NCBI GenBank assembly: GCA_023212695.1
Contig: JALCCG010000348.1
Span: forward strand, 1 to 20,521
Source of the DNA: Sporisorium sorghi
Taxonomy: Eukaryota; Basidiomycota; Ustilaginomycetes; Ustilaginales; Ustilaginaceae
Length of the DNA: 20,521 nucleotides
Direction: 5' to 3'
In this document: piece after piece, positions 7,380 through 16,009 of the stretch
How positions within the stretch are numbered: the stretch's first letter is position 1
How the letters are laid out: each line of letters begins with the position of its first letter
Position numbers and translations under genes: made by a program
The notes under the pieces: model-generated
The model's input: only the letters and a program-made list of their open reading frames with translations
The model's database searches: none
Told to the model about the DNA's origin: nothing

Positions 7380-9266
7380 ATGAGCTCACAGGCAGGCGCA
7401 GGTGTAGGTGCATCGTCGCCCTCCCAGCCTCACGGTCGGCCAAAGAAGAACTCGATCGGCAGCTGGTTCTCGAAAAAGTTTGGCAAAAGGCCGAGCGAAG
7501 TAACACCTGGATCGAACGACTCGTCATCTAACGGTCGCCCTGGTGCTGTAGCTGCCGGTGGTAGTGTCCCGACTAGAAAGGGCGCAGGCGCGACAAGAGA
7601 GGAGGATCGATCCAAGACGGCGACGCTGCCCAATGTCAATGGTGGCGCTCAACGCGGATCTGTAGCGGGTCAGCAGTCGCGCTTCGACCCAGCGTTCACT
7701 TCGAATCAAGCACATGGCCTTGCGAATACGCTCACGGTGCCAAGCAGCCAAGGCCCTGCGCATGGAAGATTGACTCCCCCGCCTCAACTCGATGGTATTC
7801 CGACGCAAGAGCCGCTCGGAGCCATCGACTTGCCCAGGTCGCCTCGACCAGACACTGGTGATGCTCTTGCTGAGCAGGGTTCCGGTGCGCTCTCGCCTAG
7901 CACCGTCACCTACGACAAGCCGCTCGAGCCTATCGTTCCGAATGCCACCGACAACACCGCGTATGCAAATACAACTCTCTCGCAAACTTCAAATCAGACC
8001 ACTGGCACCGCCGGCGCCGCCGCTGCCATCCCCACTGCGGTCATCTCGAATGTCCCGACCACCGCCGCTAGTGTCAATGACAACGACACGGACAACGACA
8101 CGGACAACGACAGCAGCCTCACGGGCCGCGACTCGATCGGCAACCGCACCATGGACACGTCCAAGAGCCGTGCTAGCACCAAACCCACCACGCTCATGAG
8201 TCTCGATACACGCGAGCCCACGGTGCTGCCGACCACCCACATTGCTCAGCCGCGGCAGAGCGGTGGCGAAGACTCGTTTGGCAACTCTGCGCGTCTCAGC
8301 ACGGGTCCTCGCGAGGGCTCCTCGATCCATTTTGCCGCCCACGACAGCGTCTCACGCAGCGGCAGTGGACAGATGATCAACGGCGGTGGAGCAGCAGGCG
8401 AAGGTGGCGGTGGTCCGTTTATCAATGTGCCCACATACTCGAGGCCACATCCGAACAACAACCCACACCCGTCGGCGATTCCTGCGGACAATGCGAGCAT
8501 CTTGACGCTCGCTTCGTCGACGGCGGGTATGAGTCTGGGCGGCGCCAGTCGCAGTCACCACCACGCGCCGAGTTTGGGTGGAGCGAGGAGCATCGGCGGC
8601 AGTCTGATGGGCGACCGCCGTAATAGCAGCGACACGTCTGCTTCGCTCAAAGCGCTGCCGCCGCTCAGCAGGCGTGGGAGCGACTCGTCGTCTCGCACTC
8701 GTGATTCGTTTTTGGCGAGCTCGACGGGGCAGACTTCGCATCAGGCTATGTACGCTCCCACCGGCGTGTATGCTGCGCCCGGAGCACCTTCGGACCGCGT
8801 CAGTCTGCACCGTACGCCGTCGCAGAAGACGGTGGCTACGCAGCTCTCGGTGCCGCTCTCGACGTCGGCGTCCAACGCGGCGCTCAACGCGTACGCCAAG
8901 AGCGAACACACTCCCAACGGCAGCCAGCTGCATCTCGCTGCCGCTGCTGGCTCGCAGCCTTCGCACGTGACTGCCGAGCCTGAAACAGGCAGCGGCGGCG
9001 GCGAGGCGGTGTCGGCCGCGTCGGAAGCAGGACACTCGATCCAGACGTCGGAGAAGTCGCTGCCCGGCCTGGTCGATTCGCAGCTGACCACGCAGGCGCC
9101 TGCAACGGATGGGCTGCTCAAGGCTCAGGCGAGCAGTTTGGCCGCTACGGAGCACGATGAGGTGCTGCACGCGGCTGCGCAGCGTGCGGAGCAGGTAGAA
9201 GGGCTGGAAGGGGCGAAGAAGGAGGAGGAGCCGTTCGACGTGCCTGGTGGACCGCCTGTTGCTTGA
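7380..9266 (+). CDS. Low-complexity Ser/Thr/Gly-rich protein of unknown function
   Basis: An intronless frame of 628 residues, almost entirely predicted to be disordered and rich in Ser, Thr, Gly, Ala and Asn. I do not recognise a catalytic domain. Near the N-terminus, KKNSIGSWFSKKFGKRPSE (about 22-41) is a basic, aromatic-bearing segment that could form a membrane- or nucleic-acid-binding helix. Around 240 there is a short DNDT repeat. Two blocks in the middle look constrained: ADNASILTLASS (369-380) and DRRNSSDTSASLKALPP (about 412-428). I recall similar paired blocks in other fungal disordered proteins, but cannot verify this. RRGS, RRNS and RTPS sites could be targets of basophilic kinases. 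The last 30 residues are acidic. Codon choice matches its neighbours. It could be a scaffold or a cortical or signalling protein, but no function is assigned. Confidence 0.8.
   Translation: MSSQAGAGVGASSPSQPHGRPKKNSIGSWFSKKFGKRPSEVTPGSNDSSSNGRPGAVAAGGSVPTRKGAGATREEDRSKTATLPNVNGGAQRGSVAGQQSRFDPAFTSNQAHGLANTLTVPSSQGPAHGRLTPPPQLDGIPTQEPLGAIDLPRSPRPDTGDALAEQGSGALSPSTVTYDKPLEPIVPNATDNTAYANTTLSQTSNQTTGTAGAAAAIPTAVISNVPTTAASVNDNDTDNDTDNDSSLTGRDSIGNRTMDTSKSRASTKPTTLMSLDTREPTVLPTTHIAQPRQSGGEDSFGNSARLSTGPREGSSIHFAAHDSVSRSGSGQMINGGGAAGEGGGGPFINVPTYSRPHPNNNPHPSAIPADNASILTLASSTAGMSLGGASRSHHHAPSLGGARSIGGSLMGDRRNSSDTSASLKALPPLSRRGSDSSSRTRDSFLASSTGQTSHQAMYAPTGVYAAPGAPSDRVSLHRTPSQKTVATQLSVPLSTSASNAALNAYAKSEHTPNGSQLHLAAAAGSQPSHVTAEPETGSGGGEAVSAASEAGHSIQTSEKSLPGLVDSQLTTQAPATDGLLKAQASSLAATEHDEVLHAAAQRAEQVEGLEGAKKEEEPFDVPGGPPVA
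8079..8111 (+). repeat. 12-bp tandem repeat inside the 628-residue gene
   Basis: The unit GACAACGACACG is repeated 2.75 times in frame and encodes Asp-Asn-Asp-Thr repeats. It is a short coding minisatellite, likely to vary in copy number between strains without shifting the frame. Confidence 0.75.
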
Positions 9267-9477
9267 AGCAGGAAGCAAAACATTTGACTGTCATTTTGTG
9301 GGTTCGCGCTTTGGTTGCAATGCATTGCTTTCGCGTTTGTTTTCATTCACAAGAGTGTTTCGCAGAGTGTACTGAGCTGAGAACAAGAGATCAAGAGAAG
9401 ACTTCCACGGCAAGCTGTTTTGCGTCGGCGCTGAGCATTCCGATTGTGACTGTGATCATCGATCGGAAGAGTGATGT

Positions 9478-12400
9478 CTAGAAGTACAAGCTGGCGGCAA
9501 ACACGATATCCCTGCGAATGAGCGTCTGGCACGTCTGGATCTTCTCGCCCAAATCTCTATCGCCAATCACCCTCGCAGCGTCCCTGATCTCTCTGCACGT
9601 CTCGTCCAGCCTCGTGATCACCCTAACAATCGATCCCTCCTGGATATCCGTCATCGCTGCGATCGTGGCGAAATCCGTGCCCTTGGCCCACTCGTACACG
9701 ACCGGCACAAGCGCCGTCTTACTCGCCACGGTGAAATCCTCACTCGCGAGCGAGTTAGCCAGCTGGACGCGCGCCACGCGCTCAGCAACCTCTATGATCT
9801 TCTCGTAGCCCTGCAGGAGCTTTCCCTCTAGGACGGGCACGTCGTCGGTCTTCTCCTGCGCGATGAAGATCGAGAGCAGCGCAACGAGCGCCTCGGGCTC
9901 GTACTCGGTCAGCACGTTTTCCAGTATCAGCTCGGTCAGCACGAGCTCGTTGGCCGAGTTCACCTCGCACGCTACGCGGCCTTTGAGCAGCACGGACTCG
10001 GTGACCGGGTCGATGTAGCGGAGCGTCTTGAGCACAGACACGCGCTGGTGGTAGTCCGGGAGCAGCTCGAGGTTCTCGTCCGATTGCAGGCGGAGGGTCT
10101 GCTCGAGCGAGTGGGTGAGGGTCTTGTAGTGCGCGACGAGGGCGTAGTTGGCGGTAAAGTCCGGGTGGGTGAGGAGGGGCAGGTGTTGCAGGGTCTTGGA
10201 GGCGTACGAGTCGCGGCTGCGCAGGGCTTCTTGGAAGTCGAGCCGGCGGAGCTTGGTCCAGTCCGCCTCGCCTGCGTCGCCAGCTGAAGCGAAGGACGCG
10301 CGGATGGGGAGTAAGGCTTCGAGCGCGCGGTTCATCGCGCTGATCCGGTGCGCCGTGATAAGCGCCACGTCGAGCTTGACCGTTTGGTCGGTGACGAGAG
10401 ATATACTGCTCAGCGGCACCTCGCGCAGGTCGTACACCAGCTGCGTGTCGTCCTCCACCACCGCCACGCGCGGCGGCCACAGCGGCGCAACCCCTCCTCC
10501 GTTCAAGCCATCACCTTCCGCTCTCACATCGAGATCGCCGCGCTTGCGCTCCGGCGTCACAGCAGCGAGCACCAAAAACTCGCTCGCCGCAACCTGTCTG
10601 ACGATCACACCCACATCGAAGTCAAAGTGGTCGTCGCGCAGTATCACCACCCTGCCAGCACCGAAATTCTTCGCACCCTGCTGATGCCCCAACGCGAGCT
10701 CGAACAGCGACTGGTTGCTCGCCACCACCGCGGCGCACAGGTCGTACAGCGTCGACAGCTGCTGGTCCAGCTCCTCCGGCTGCGGGCGCTGCGCTTTAGC
10801 GAGCTTCTTCTCGAGCTCCTGCGCGCGCCTCTGCTGGTCGGGGAGCATCTTCTGCGCAGCGTTTTCCGAAAAGGAGCGCTTGATCATCTCCTCCACCTTC
10901 AGCGCCTCGACACGCAGCAGGTTGAGGATCATATTGTACGTCAAGCGGAACTGCGACGCCAGCTTGGTCGGCTGGCCGAGCAGCATCTTGTGCAGCACCG
11001 CCGTTTCGGGCAGCTGGTCCGCCGCATTGATGATCACGACGCCCGTTGCGTCCAGCCCACGACGGCCTGCTCGGCCGGACATCTGGGTGTACTCGCCGGG
11101 GAGGAGCTCGCGGAAGCCGTGCCCGTCGTGCTTGCGGATCGACGAGAACACCACGGAGCGCGCGGGCATGTTGACGCCCATCGCGAACGTTTCGGTCGCG
11201 AAGAGCACTTTGACAAGCCCGCGTTGGAAGAGCAGCTCGACGATCTCTTTCACGATGGGCAAAAGGCCGCCGTGGTGCACGCCGATCCCGCGGCCCAGCA
11301 GGTCGCGCATACGCTTGATTTGGGGCAGCTCTTTGTCGGTACCTCGCAGTCGGGTGAGGGACTTTTCGATGATGATGTGCACCTCGGATTTGTCCTTGGC
11401 CGTATTGAGGTCGGTGTTGGGCATGCTGGTCGCGTACTCTTCGCAGCGTTTCTTGGAGAAGACGAAGACGACGCAGGGTAGCAAGTCTTTCTTGCGGAGG
11501 TGGCCGACGAGGTGGATCCAGAGATTCTTGTCGAGTCCGGTGCGGACGGTGGTGGTGCCTGTGTAGCCGCCGCGGCGAGCGCCGCCGACTGCGCCGCCGC
11601 GGCCGCGTGGTGCAGCGCCCCGGGCAGGCGTCATGCCGCCGCGACCTCTCGAGTTGGAGCCCGCTGCGCCGCCACCGCGTCCTCCACGCGCACCACCACC
11701 GCCGCCGCCGGTAGCGGCAGCATTCGCCTCGCGCTCCTTCTCCTGCTTACGCTTGAGCGCCTCTCCAGCCTCCTTGATCCCCGTGCCCAAAAACTGCGCA
11801 CGCGCATCGACGATCTTGAACATCTCCTTGCCTGCATACAAAAAGTGCTCCAGCGGCACCGGACGCTTCGGCGTGCTAATCACATAAATATCCTTCTTCT
11901 TGGTGCGCCCGACCCAGTCGGCGAACTCCTTGGTGTTGGGCACAGTCGCCGAAAGCAAAATAAGGTTGATATGCTGCGGACATAGAATAATGACCTCCTC
12001 CCACACCACACCACGCTCCTGGTCATTGACGTAGTGCACCTCGTCAAAGATGACAAACTCGACATCCCGAATCAGGTCGGCGCCGCGGTAGAGCATGCTG
12101 CGCAAGATCTCGGTGGTCATGATGAGACACGGCGCCTCTGGGTTGATCTGCACATCGCCCGTGAGGATACCGACGTTGGCCGCGCCAAAGGTCTGCTTGA
12201 AGTCGCGGTACTTTTGGTTCGAGAGCGCCTTGATGGGCGCAGTGTAGATGCAGCGCGTCATGTGCTTCTGTGCGAGCGCGATGGCGTATTCGGCAACGAC
12301 GGTTTTGCCGGCACTGGTGTGGGCGGCGACAAAGACCGAGTCGCCCTGCTCGAGGTGGTAGACGGCTTCTTTCTGGAAGGTGTCGAGTTCGAAGGGGAAG

Positions 12401-13353
12401 GAGTGGGCCATTTGCGGCACGAGCTCGTGGAAGTTGGAGAGTTTTTGGTTGACGTCGATGACGTGGGCCCAGTCGCGTTTGGCTTCGATCTTGGCGGTTC
12501 GTCTGGTGTGTGCCAAGGGTTGTGGGCGCTCGACGGGGAGCAGCTCGTCGAGTTCGGCGTCGTGTGCGCTGATGGAGGCGCGATTGGCGAGGTCGCCGTT
12601 GACTTGGGATCGAGACCCGCGCAGGTTGGATGGCCCAGCCCGGTCCTGTTCGATAGGACGGTAGGCGGGGATGGGCGCCATACCGAGTCCGACGTCGACC
12701 GCTTTCGAGGCGTCCACGACCTCGTCTGCATCTTGTTCGTCCTCAAGATCCTGTTCCTCCTTAGGATCGACGAAAGCTCGACAGAGACCGGGCGCCTTGG
12801 ACCTCAGTCCTCGACCCGAACTCAACGTCTCCTCCATATCAGCGACCTGCGATCTAATCGTATCCGAGACATCGTGCTCTGCACCATCTGTATCCTTCAT
12901 CACCTCGTTCTCGAGCCCACCAGGCGCAAAGGGGACGTACGCCGACTTGCCGCGTACAAAGTTGCTCGAAGTCGCCGGCTTCCTCGCCATGGAAGCGGAA
13001 GATTTCGAGTCCAGCAGCGGAGTAGAAGTATGCGAGACTTCGCGGTACGAGACAATTCTGCCCTCGAGACCAGCACGGACAAACTCGAGCGAGTGAAGCG
13101 ACGTGCTCGGTTCTGCCCAGAGCATGTGTTCGAGCTTGGGCTTGCGCTGCCAGTGGACTTGGGAGCGGGCGAGTTCGGGTGCGGAGAGCTTGGCGGACGG
13201 AGTGAGGAAGTCTTGGATGAGCGAGTCGACGGTGTCGCTGCCAGTAGAGAGGGTGTGGAAGCTTTTGGCGGCTTCGGGGGCGCCCTTGCTGCGGAGTGCT
13301 GCGATGGCATTGTTGTACCGGTCGATGGTATCTGAGTCTGTTGAGGCTGACAT
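9478..13353 (-). CDS. SKI2: Ski2-type DExH RNA helicase (cytoplasmic exosome cofactor)
   Basis: An intronless frame of 1291 residues, close to yeast Ski2 in length. The first ATG of the frame is at 13353; the 46 codons upstream contain no ATG. The N-terminal arm has the family-typical HWQRKPKLEHMLWAEP segment (about 67-82). Helicase motifs then follow in order: AHTSAGKT (344-351), DEVH (437-440), SAT (468-470), GVHHGGLLP (691-699), FATETFAMGVNMPAR (718-732) and QMSGRAGRRGLD (757-768). An arch-type insertion (about 815-1110) and a C-terminal DSHCT helical bundle (about 1115-1291) complete the Ski2/Mtr4 layout. With Ski3 and Ski8, Ski2 feeds mRNAs to the cytoplasmic exosome for 3'-5' decay and non-stop surveillance, and in yeast it restrains dsRNA viruses. 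Ski2 is favoured over nuclear Mtr4 by the long N-terminal arm. An unusual Gly/Arg-rich insertion lies at 548-596, before RecA2. The gene is divergent from the DUF952 gene. Confidence 0.93.
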   Translation of the reverse strand: MSASTDSDTIDRYNNAIAALRSKGAPEAAKSFHTLSTGSDTVDSLIQDFLTPSAKLSAPELARSQVHWQRKPKLEHMLWAEPSTSLHSLEFVRAGLEGRIVSYREVSHTSTPLLDSKSSASMARKPATSSNFVRGKSAYVPFAPGGLENEVMKDTDGAEHDVSDTIRSQVADMEETLSSGRGLRSKAPGLCRAFVDPKEEQDLEDEQDADEVVDASKAVDVGLGMAPIPAYRPIEQDRAGPSNLRGSRSQVNGDLANRASISAHDAELDELLPVERPQPLAHTRRTAKIEAKRDWAHVIDVNQKLSNFHELVPQMAHSFPFELDTFQKEAVYHLEQGDSVFVAAHTSAGKTVVAEYAIALAQKHMTRCIYTAPIKALSNQKYRDFKQTFGAANVGILTGDVQINPEAPCLIMTTEILRSMLYRGADLIRDVEFVIFDEVHYVNDQERGVVWEEVIILCPQHINLILLSATVPNTKEFADWVGRTKKKDIYVISTPKRPVPLEHFLYAGKEMFKIVDARAQFLGTGIKEAGEALKRKQEKEREANAAATGGGGGGARGGRGGGAAGSNSRGRGGMTPARGAAPRGRGGAVGGARRGGYTGTTTVRTGLDKNLWIHLVGHLRKKDLLPCVVFVFSKKRCEEYATSMPNTDLNTAKDKSEVHIIIEKSLTRLRGTDKELPQIKRMRDLLGRGIGVHHGGLLPIVKEIVELLFQRGLVKVLFATETFAMGVNMPARSVVFSSIRKHDGHGFRELLPGEYTQMSGRAGRRGLDATGVVIINAADQLPETAVLHKMLLGQPTKLASQFRLTYNMILNLLRVEALKVEEMIKRSFSENAAQKMLPDQQRRAQELEKKLAKAQRPQPEELDQQLSTLYDLCAAVVASNQSLFELALGHQQGAKNFGAGRVVILRDDHFDFDVGVIVRQVAASEFLVLAAVTPERKRGDLDVRAEGDGLNGGGVAPLWPPRVAVVEDDTQLVYDLREVPLSSISLVTDQTVKLDVALITAHRISAMNRALEALLPIRASFASAGDAGEADWTKLRRLDFQEALRSRDSYASKTLQHLPLLTHPDFTANYALVAHYKTLTHSLEQTLRLQSDENLELLPDYHQRVSVLKTLRYIDPVTESVLLKGRVACEVNSANELVLTELILENVLTEYEPEALVALLSIFIAQEKTDDVPVLEGKLLQGYEKIIEVAERVARVQLANSLASEDFTVASKTALVPVVYEWAKGTDFATIAAMTDIQEGSIVRVITRLDETCREIRDAARVIGDRDLGEKIQTCQTLIRRDIVFAASLYF

Positions 13354-13676
13354 GGCTGCGAGGCTGTCCAGTCGGTGTACCTTGAGGAGGCGGTACCGGT
13401 GATCGAGTCCTGATGGTCGACAGGTGCTTGCCGGCTTGCAAAGATGAAGAGTTGGAAGAAAAGGAAGAAGGTCGATGCAAGCTTGTGTCACCTTCCTCGT
13501 CGAGTGGAGGAGAAAAGAGGCGCTTCTGCAGCACTATCGAAAAATGTTCGGAACACGGAGAGAAGAACGCCAAAACGGTCCAACTGTCCGGTTGAGCAGG
13601 AGCAGCATCACCGGTGGGAAACAGCAAACGACGTTCTCACCCTAATCATATTCAACATCCCCTATACCACACAAAG
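13354..13676. promoter_or_regulatory. Divergent promoter between Ski2 and DUF952 genes
   Basis: This 323-bp region must supply the 5' leaders and promoters for both flanking genes. The part next to Ski2 (13354-13491) stays open in the helicase frame, but without an ATG, so I read it as 5' leader. No TATA box or named factor site was recognised. Confidence 0.5.
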
Positions 13677-14211
13677 ATGAGAGACCCAACGACGAGCACG
13701 GTGCTGTACAAGATCCTCACTCCGCAGGAGAAGCAGGACATGCCCGCTACCAACTGGGCCGGCACTGCTCTTGATGTGCGTTCCCCACGCTCCCACTTCC
13801 TGACAAACGTGACGAGCACTGACACTTTCTCCCCATATTCGCGCAGACCAAGGACGGCTTCATCCACCTCTCCTCAGCCGACCAGCTGCCCGGCACGCTC
13901 GAGCGCTTCTTCAGCCCGTCGAGCGGCTGCGGCGATCTGCTCTACATCTACACGTTCAAACGCTCCAGCGTCGAGAGGGAGCGTGCGACGCCGATCAAGC
14001 TGCAGTTCGACCCCGCGGCGGGTACGCTGTTCGGGCACATCTACGCTGTAAGTGTCCCTCGAGCAGAAGTTGAAGGAAGGACAACGCGACTGACCAAGTG
14101 TTGGGGGTTGCGGGCGAACAGAACATCGACCCAGAGGTGGATTTCTCGGGCCCGATCGAGGTCAGGCGTTCCAGCACCGGCACGTTTGAGCTCCCGCCTC
14201 TCGAGCACTGA
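13677..14211 (+). CDS. DUF952 domain protein (three exons)
   Basis: The gene model is exon 1 13677-13775, exon 2 13847-14047 and exon 3 14122-14211, encoding 129 residues. Intron 1 (71 nt) is GTGCGT...GCGCAG and intron 2 (74 nt) is GTAAGT...ACAG with a GACTGACC branch site. All joins are in phase 0. The spliced protein shows the DUF952 hallmarks: LYKILTPQEK at the start, TKDGFIHLSSADQLPGTLER (34-53), a DLLYIYTF strand and a FGHIYANID segment near 94-103. This single domain fills the protein, as is usual for the family. DUF952 occurs widely in bacteria and sporadically in fungi. I recall that it is grouped with the ADP-ribosyltransferase-like clan (FIHLS resembling the H motif), but its substrate and reaction are not established. 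There is no targeting signal, so it is probably cytosolic. Confidence 0.85.
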
Positions 14212-14351
14212 TGGTTTGGCACTGGGGAAATTCAACAATGCTGATAGACCGGATCGCTTCGAGCGTGTGCGACGATCGGCGAAGACAAGTGTGAGGATTG
14301 ACATTCCGTGTGGTGGCGTGAAAGATAAGATTTCTATGGGAAGACCAGAGT

Positions 14352-15482
14352 TCACTTCTTGTTCTCCCGGTGAATATTCTCGGCACTGCTCTCGAGCTCC
14401 TCGAGCTTGTTCTCGGCGAGACTCTTCTCCACCTGCAGACGTGCACGGCGCAGATCCGCCCGCACCCACTCGGGGAACTCCATGGTGTCCATCAACAGCT
14501 GGATCTGACGCGGTAGCAGCAGCATGCGCTCGTCCTCGACTGGCGTCGCTGATGTATTCGACTTTTCGTTCGATGACGAAGCTTCCGATGCGGTGGTGTC
14601 TGCGGCGGGTGGTGGTGTGGTTTGGGCAAAGATGCTGTCGAGTTCGCTGCTCTCGGTGGGGCGGACGAGGTCCTGTGCTATTAGTGTCGAGAGGTACTGG
14701 GATGATTTGTATGCTGTAGGATGTGAAAGTAGAGGAATTGTTAGAGATTGAAAGTCTCTTGGGATGAGAGCGGTGTCTAGCCAACGCACCTTTCCAGTGG
14801 CTCCATGCCCGGAATACGAGGTAGAAGAATGGTAGGTTTGGGATCACGGCTGCACGGGGAGGAGCAAGTGCAAAGCAGTGTCAGCAAGATCGTCTGTCAG
14901 CACAATGGCTGCAACGTAGACTCGATACTCACGAACAAGTGCAAAAGGAATCGTGACGGGCATACCAGCCACACAATACCAGAAGCGACGGTAGTGATGC
15001 GGCGTCCGATGATCCGTCAAGTTCTTCAAGCTCTTGAGCAGCCGCTCCGGTTCGAGCAACGACTTGGGATACAACAGCGGCACATGATCCAACTTGGCGA
15101 TGCCACTGTCCGTCGCCTCCGCACCCTCCGCTACCTTCGCCTCGCGCCGAACGAGATGCGAACTCATGGCCGGATCGATCCCCTTCAACGCCCACTCCTG
15201 GTACTCGATGCGATCCATCAGCCTCTCGCCCAACACATACGTCCTTCGCTTCCAGTCGAACGTGCTCTTTCGATCCGTCCGTCCCAGATCGATCCAGAAC
15301 GCAGACGCCTTGTTGAGCATGCGCGTCGTAAATGGCAGCTGAGGCGTACTTGCGCCCTTGTTTTGCTTGGCTGCATCGGCAGCAGCTTTTTCCGCGGCTC
15401 TGGAAGCGGTCTGTGCGACGAAGGTGGAGATGGGATGCGAGGTGGGTCTCGCCCTTGCTAGAGGTACTGCTATGAGTCTCAT
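14352..15482 (-). CDS. Mitochondrial K+/H+ exchange-related protein (three exons)
   Basis: The gene model is exon 1 15482-14933, exon 2 14849-14790 and exon 3 14713-14352, encoding 323 residues. Intron 1 (83 nt) is GTGAGT...GTGCAG with a TGCTGAC branch; intron 2 (76 nt) is GTGCGT...CTACAG. The start is the first ATG and opens an Arg/Ser/Ala-rich, acid-free sequence (MRLIAVPLARARPTSHPIST) typical of a mitochondrial presequence. The conserved body includes SAFWIDLGRTDRKSTFDWKRRTYVLGERLMDRIEYQEWALKGIDP (about 60-104), LLYPKSLLEPERLL (about 135-148) and hydrophobic stretches across exon 1's end and exon 2 (FWYCVAGMPVTIPFALV, then VIPNLPFFYLVFRAWSHWK). These match the fungal family related to yeast YDL183C, linked to K+/H+ exchange across the inner membrane. 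Whether the protein itself transports ions is unclear. The C-terminus is a charged helical tail. Confidence 0.82.
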
Positions 15483-15564
15483 CGTCGTCGTCGTTGTCGT
15501 TGCTCCGCGCTCGCTGTGTGAAGATGGAGGACGAGGAGGAGAAGAAGAAGAAGAAGAAGAAGAA
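15481..15564. repeat. Trinucleotide repeats in the 5' leader of the K+/H+ exchange-related gene
   Basis: On the + strand a GTC/GTT-rich stretch (15481-15502) is followed by GAG units and eight uninterrupted GAA units (15541-15564). In the minus-strand transcript this gives a TTC/CTC-rich leader and an ACG run ending at the start codon. Such microsatellites are prone to length change. Confidence 0.75.
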
Positions 15565-16009
15565 AGCGAATCGTGGAATGGATGGCCACAAAGGGGCTGA
15601 CTGTGAGTCAAAGATGCACGTGCGAAGCGGCGGCGGGAACAACTGAATTTTTGTCTGCTTTAGAAATGCAGTGTCAGCCGTTTTGTGGCTGCGAAGCCTC
15701 CACCTGGAAATCGTGCTCAGCTATCATCACGTGAAGCTGCTCAGCCGCGTCGCGGTGTTGCTTTCGCAGCGGCGGCGGCTGGCTCAGTCAGAAAAATGTG
15801 ACAATCTTACAAATTTCATTAAATCACCATGCCATGGCTAAAGTTCAAACACAACTGTATGCAGCCTTGTCTTGCTTGTCGACGATCACCCTCCATTCAC
15901 TCACTCGCTTCTCGACATCCCACGACTAAAAGCGTCACAGCACCAGTTTCGCGGCAGTGGCCTCATCGCACCTGTATCGAAAGGAAGAGCTTTCCGGTCA
16001 ACTCCCACC
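15483..16009. promoter_or_regulatory. Divergent promoter with two CACGTG boxes
   Basis: This 527-bp region separates the minus-strand mitochondrial gene from Borealin. It contains two perfect 8-bp palindromes around CACGTG: GCACGTGC at 15616-15623 and TCACGTGA at 15727-15734. These are consensus sites for bHLH factors of the Cbf1/Pho4/USF type. An AT-rich stretch lies at about 15795-15828. An upstream in-frame region (15872-16009) precedes the Borealin ATG and is read here as 5' leader. Confidence 0.5.

Noticed and set aside
8352..9278. A 308-codon minus-strand frame opposite the low-complexity gene
   Set aside because: It is extremely Arg-rich with no domain and is explained as the complement of a Ser/Ala/Gly-rich frame. 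The plus-strand gene is itself unproven functionally, but its codon use matches its neighbours better.
12034..13335. A 433-codon plus-strand frame opposite Ski2
   Set aside because: It lies antisense to the conserved helicase domains and has no recognisable motif; it is a codon-bias shadow. The same applies to the 10348-11481 frame.
13354..13491. N-terminal extension of Ski2 by 46 codons
   Set aside because: The frame is open but has no ATG in this stretch, and its sequence does not resemble the Ski2 N-terminus. The first ATG at 13353 gives the expected family length.
15483..15611. N-terminal extension of the mitochondrial K+/H+ exchange-related protein
   Set aside because: No ATG is available upstream, the extension would be a Ser/Thr run from microsatellites, and the ATG at 15482 already gives a good presequence.
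15872..16009. Upstream ATG for Borealin adding 46 residues
   Set aside because: It is possible but less likely: the added sequence lacks conservation features, while the ATG at 16010 has a better context and starts a basic tail typical of the family.
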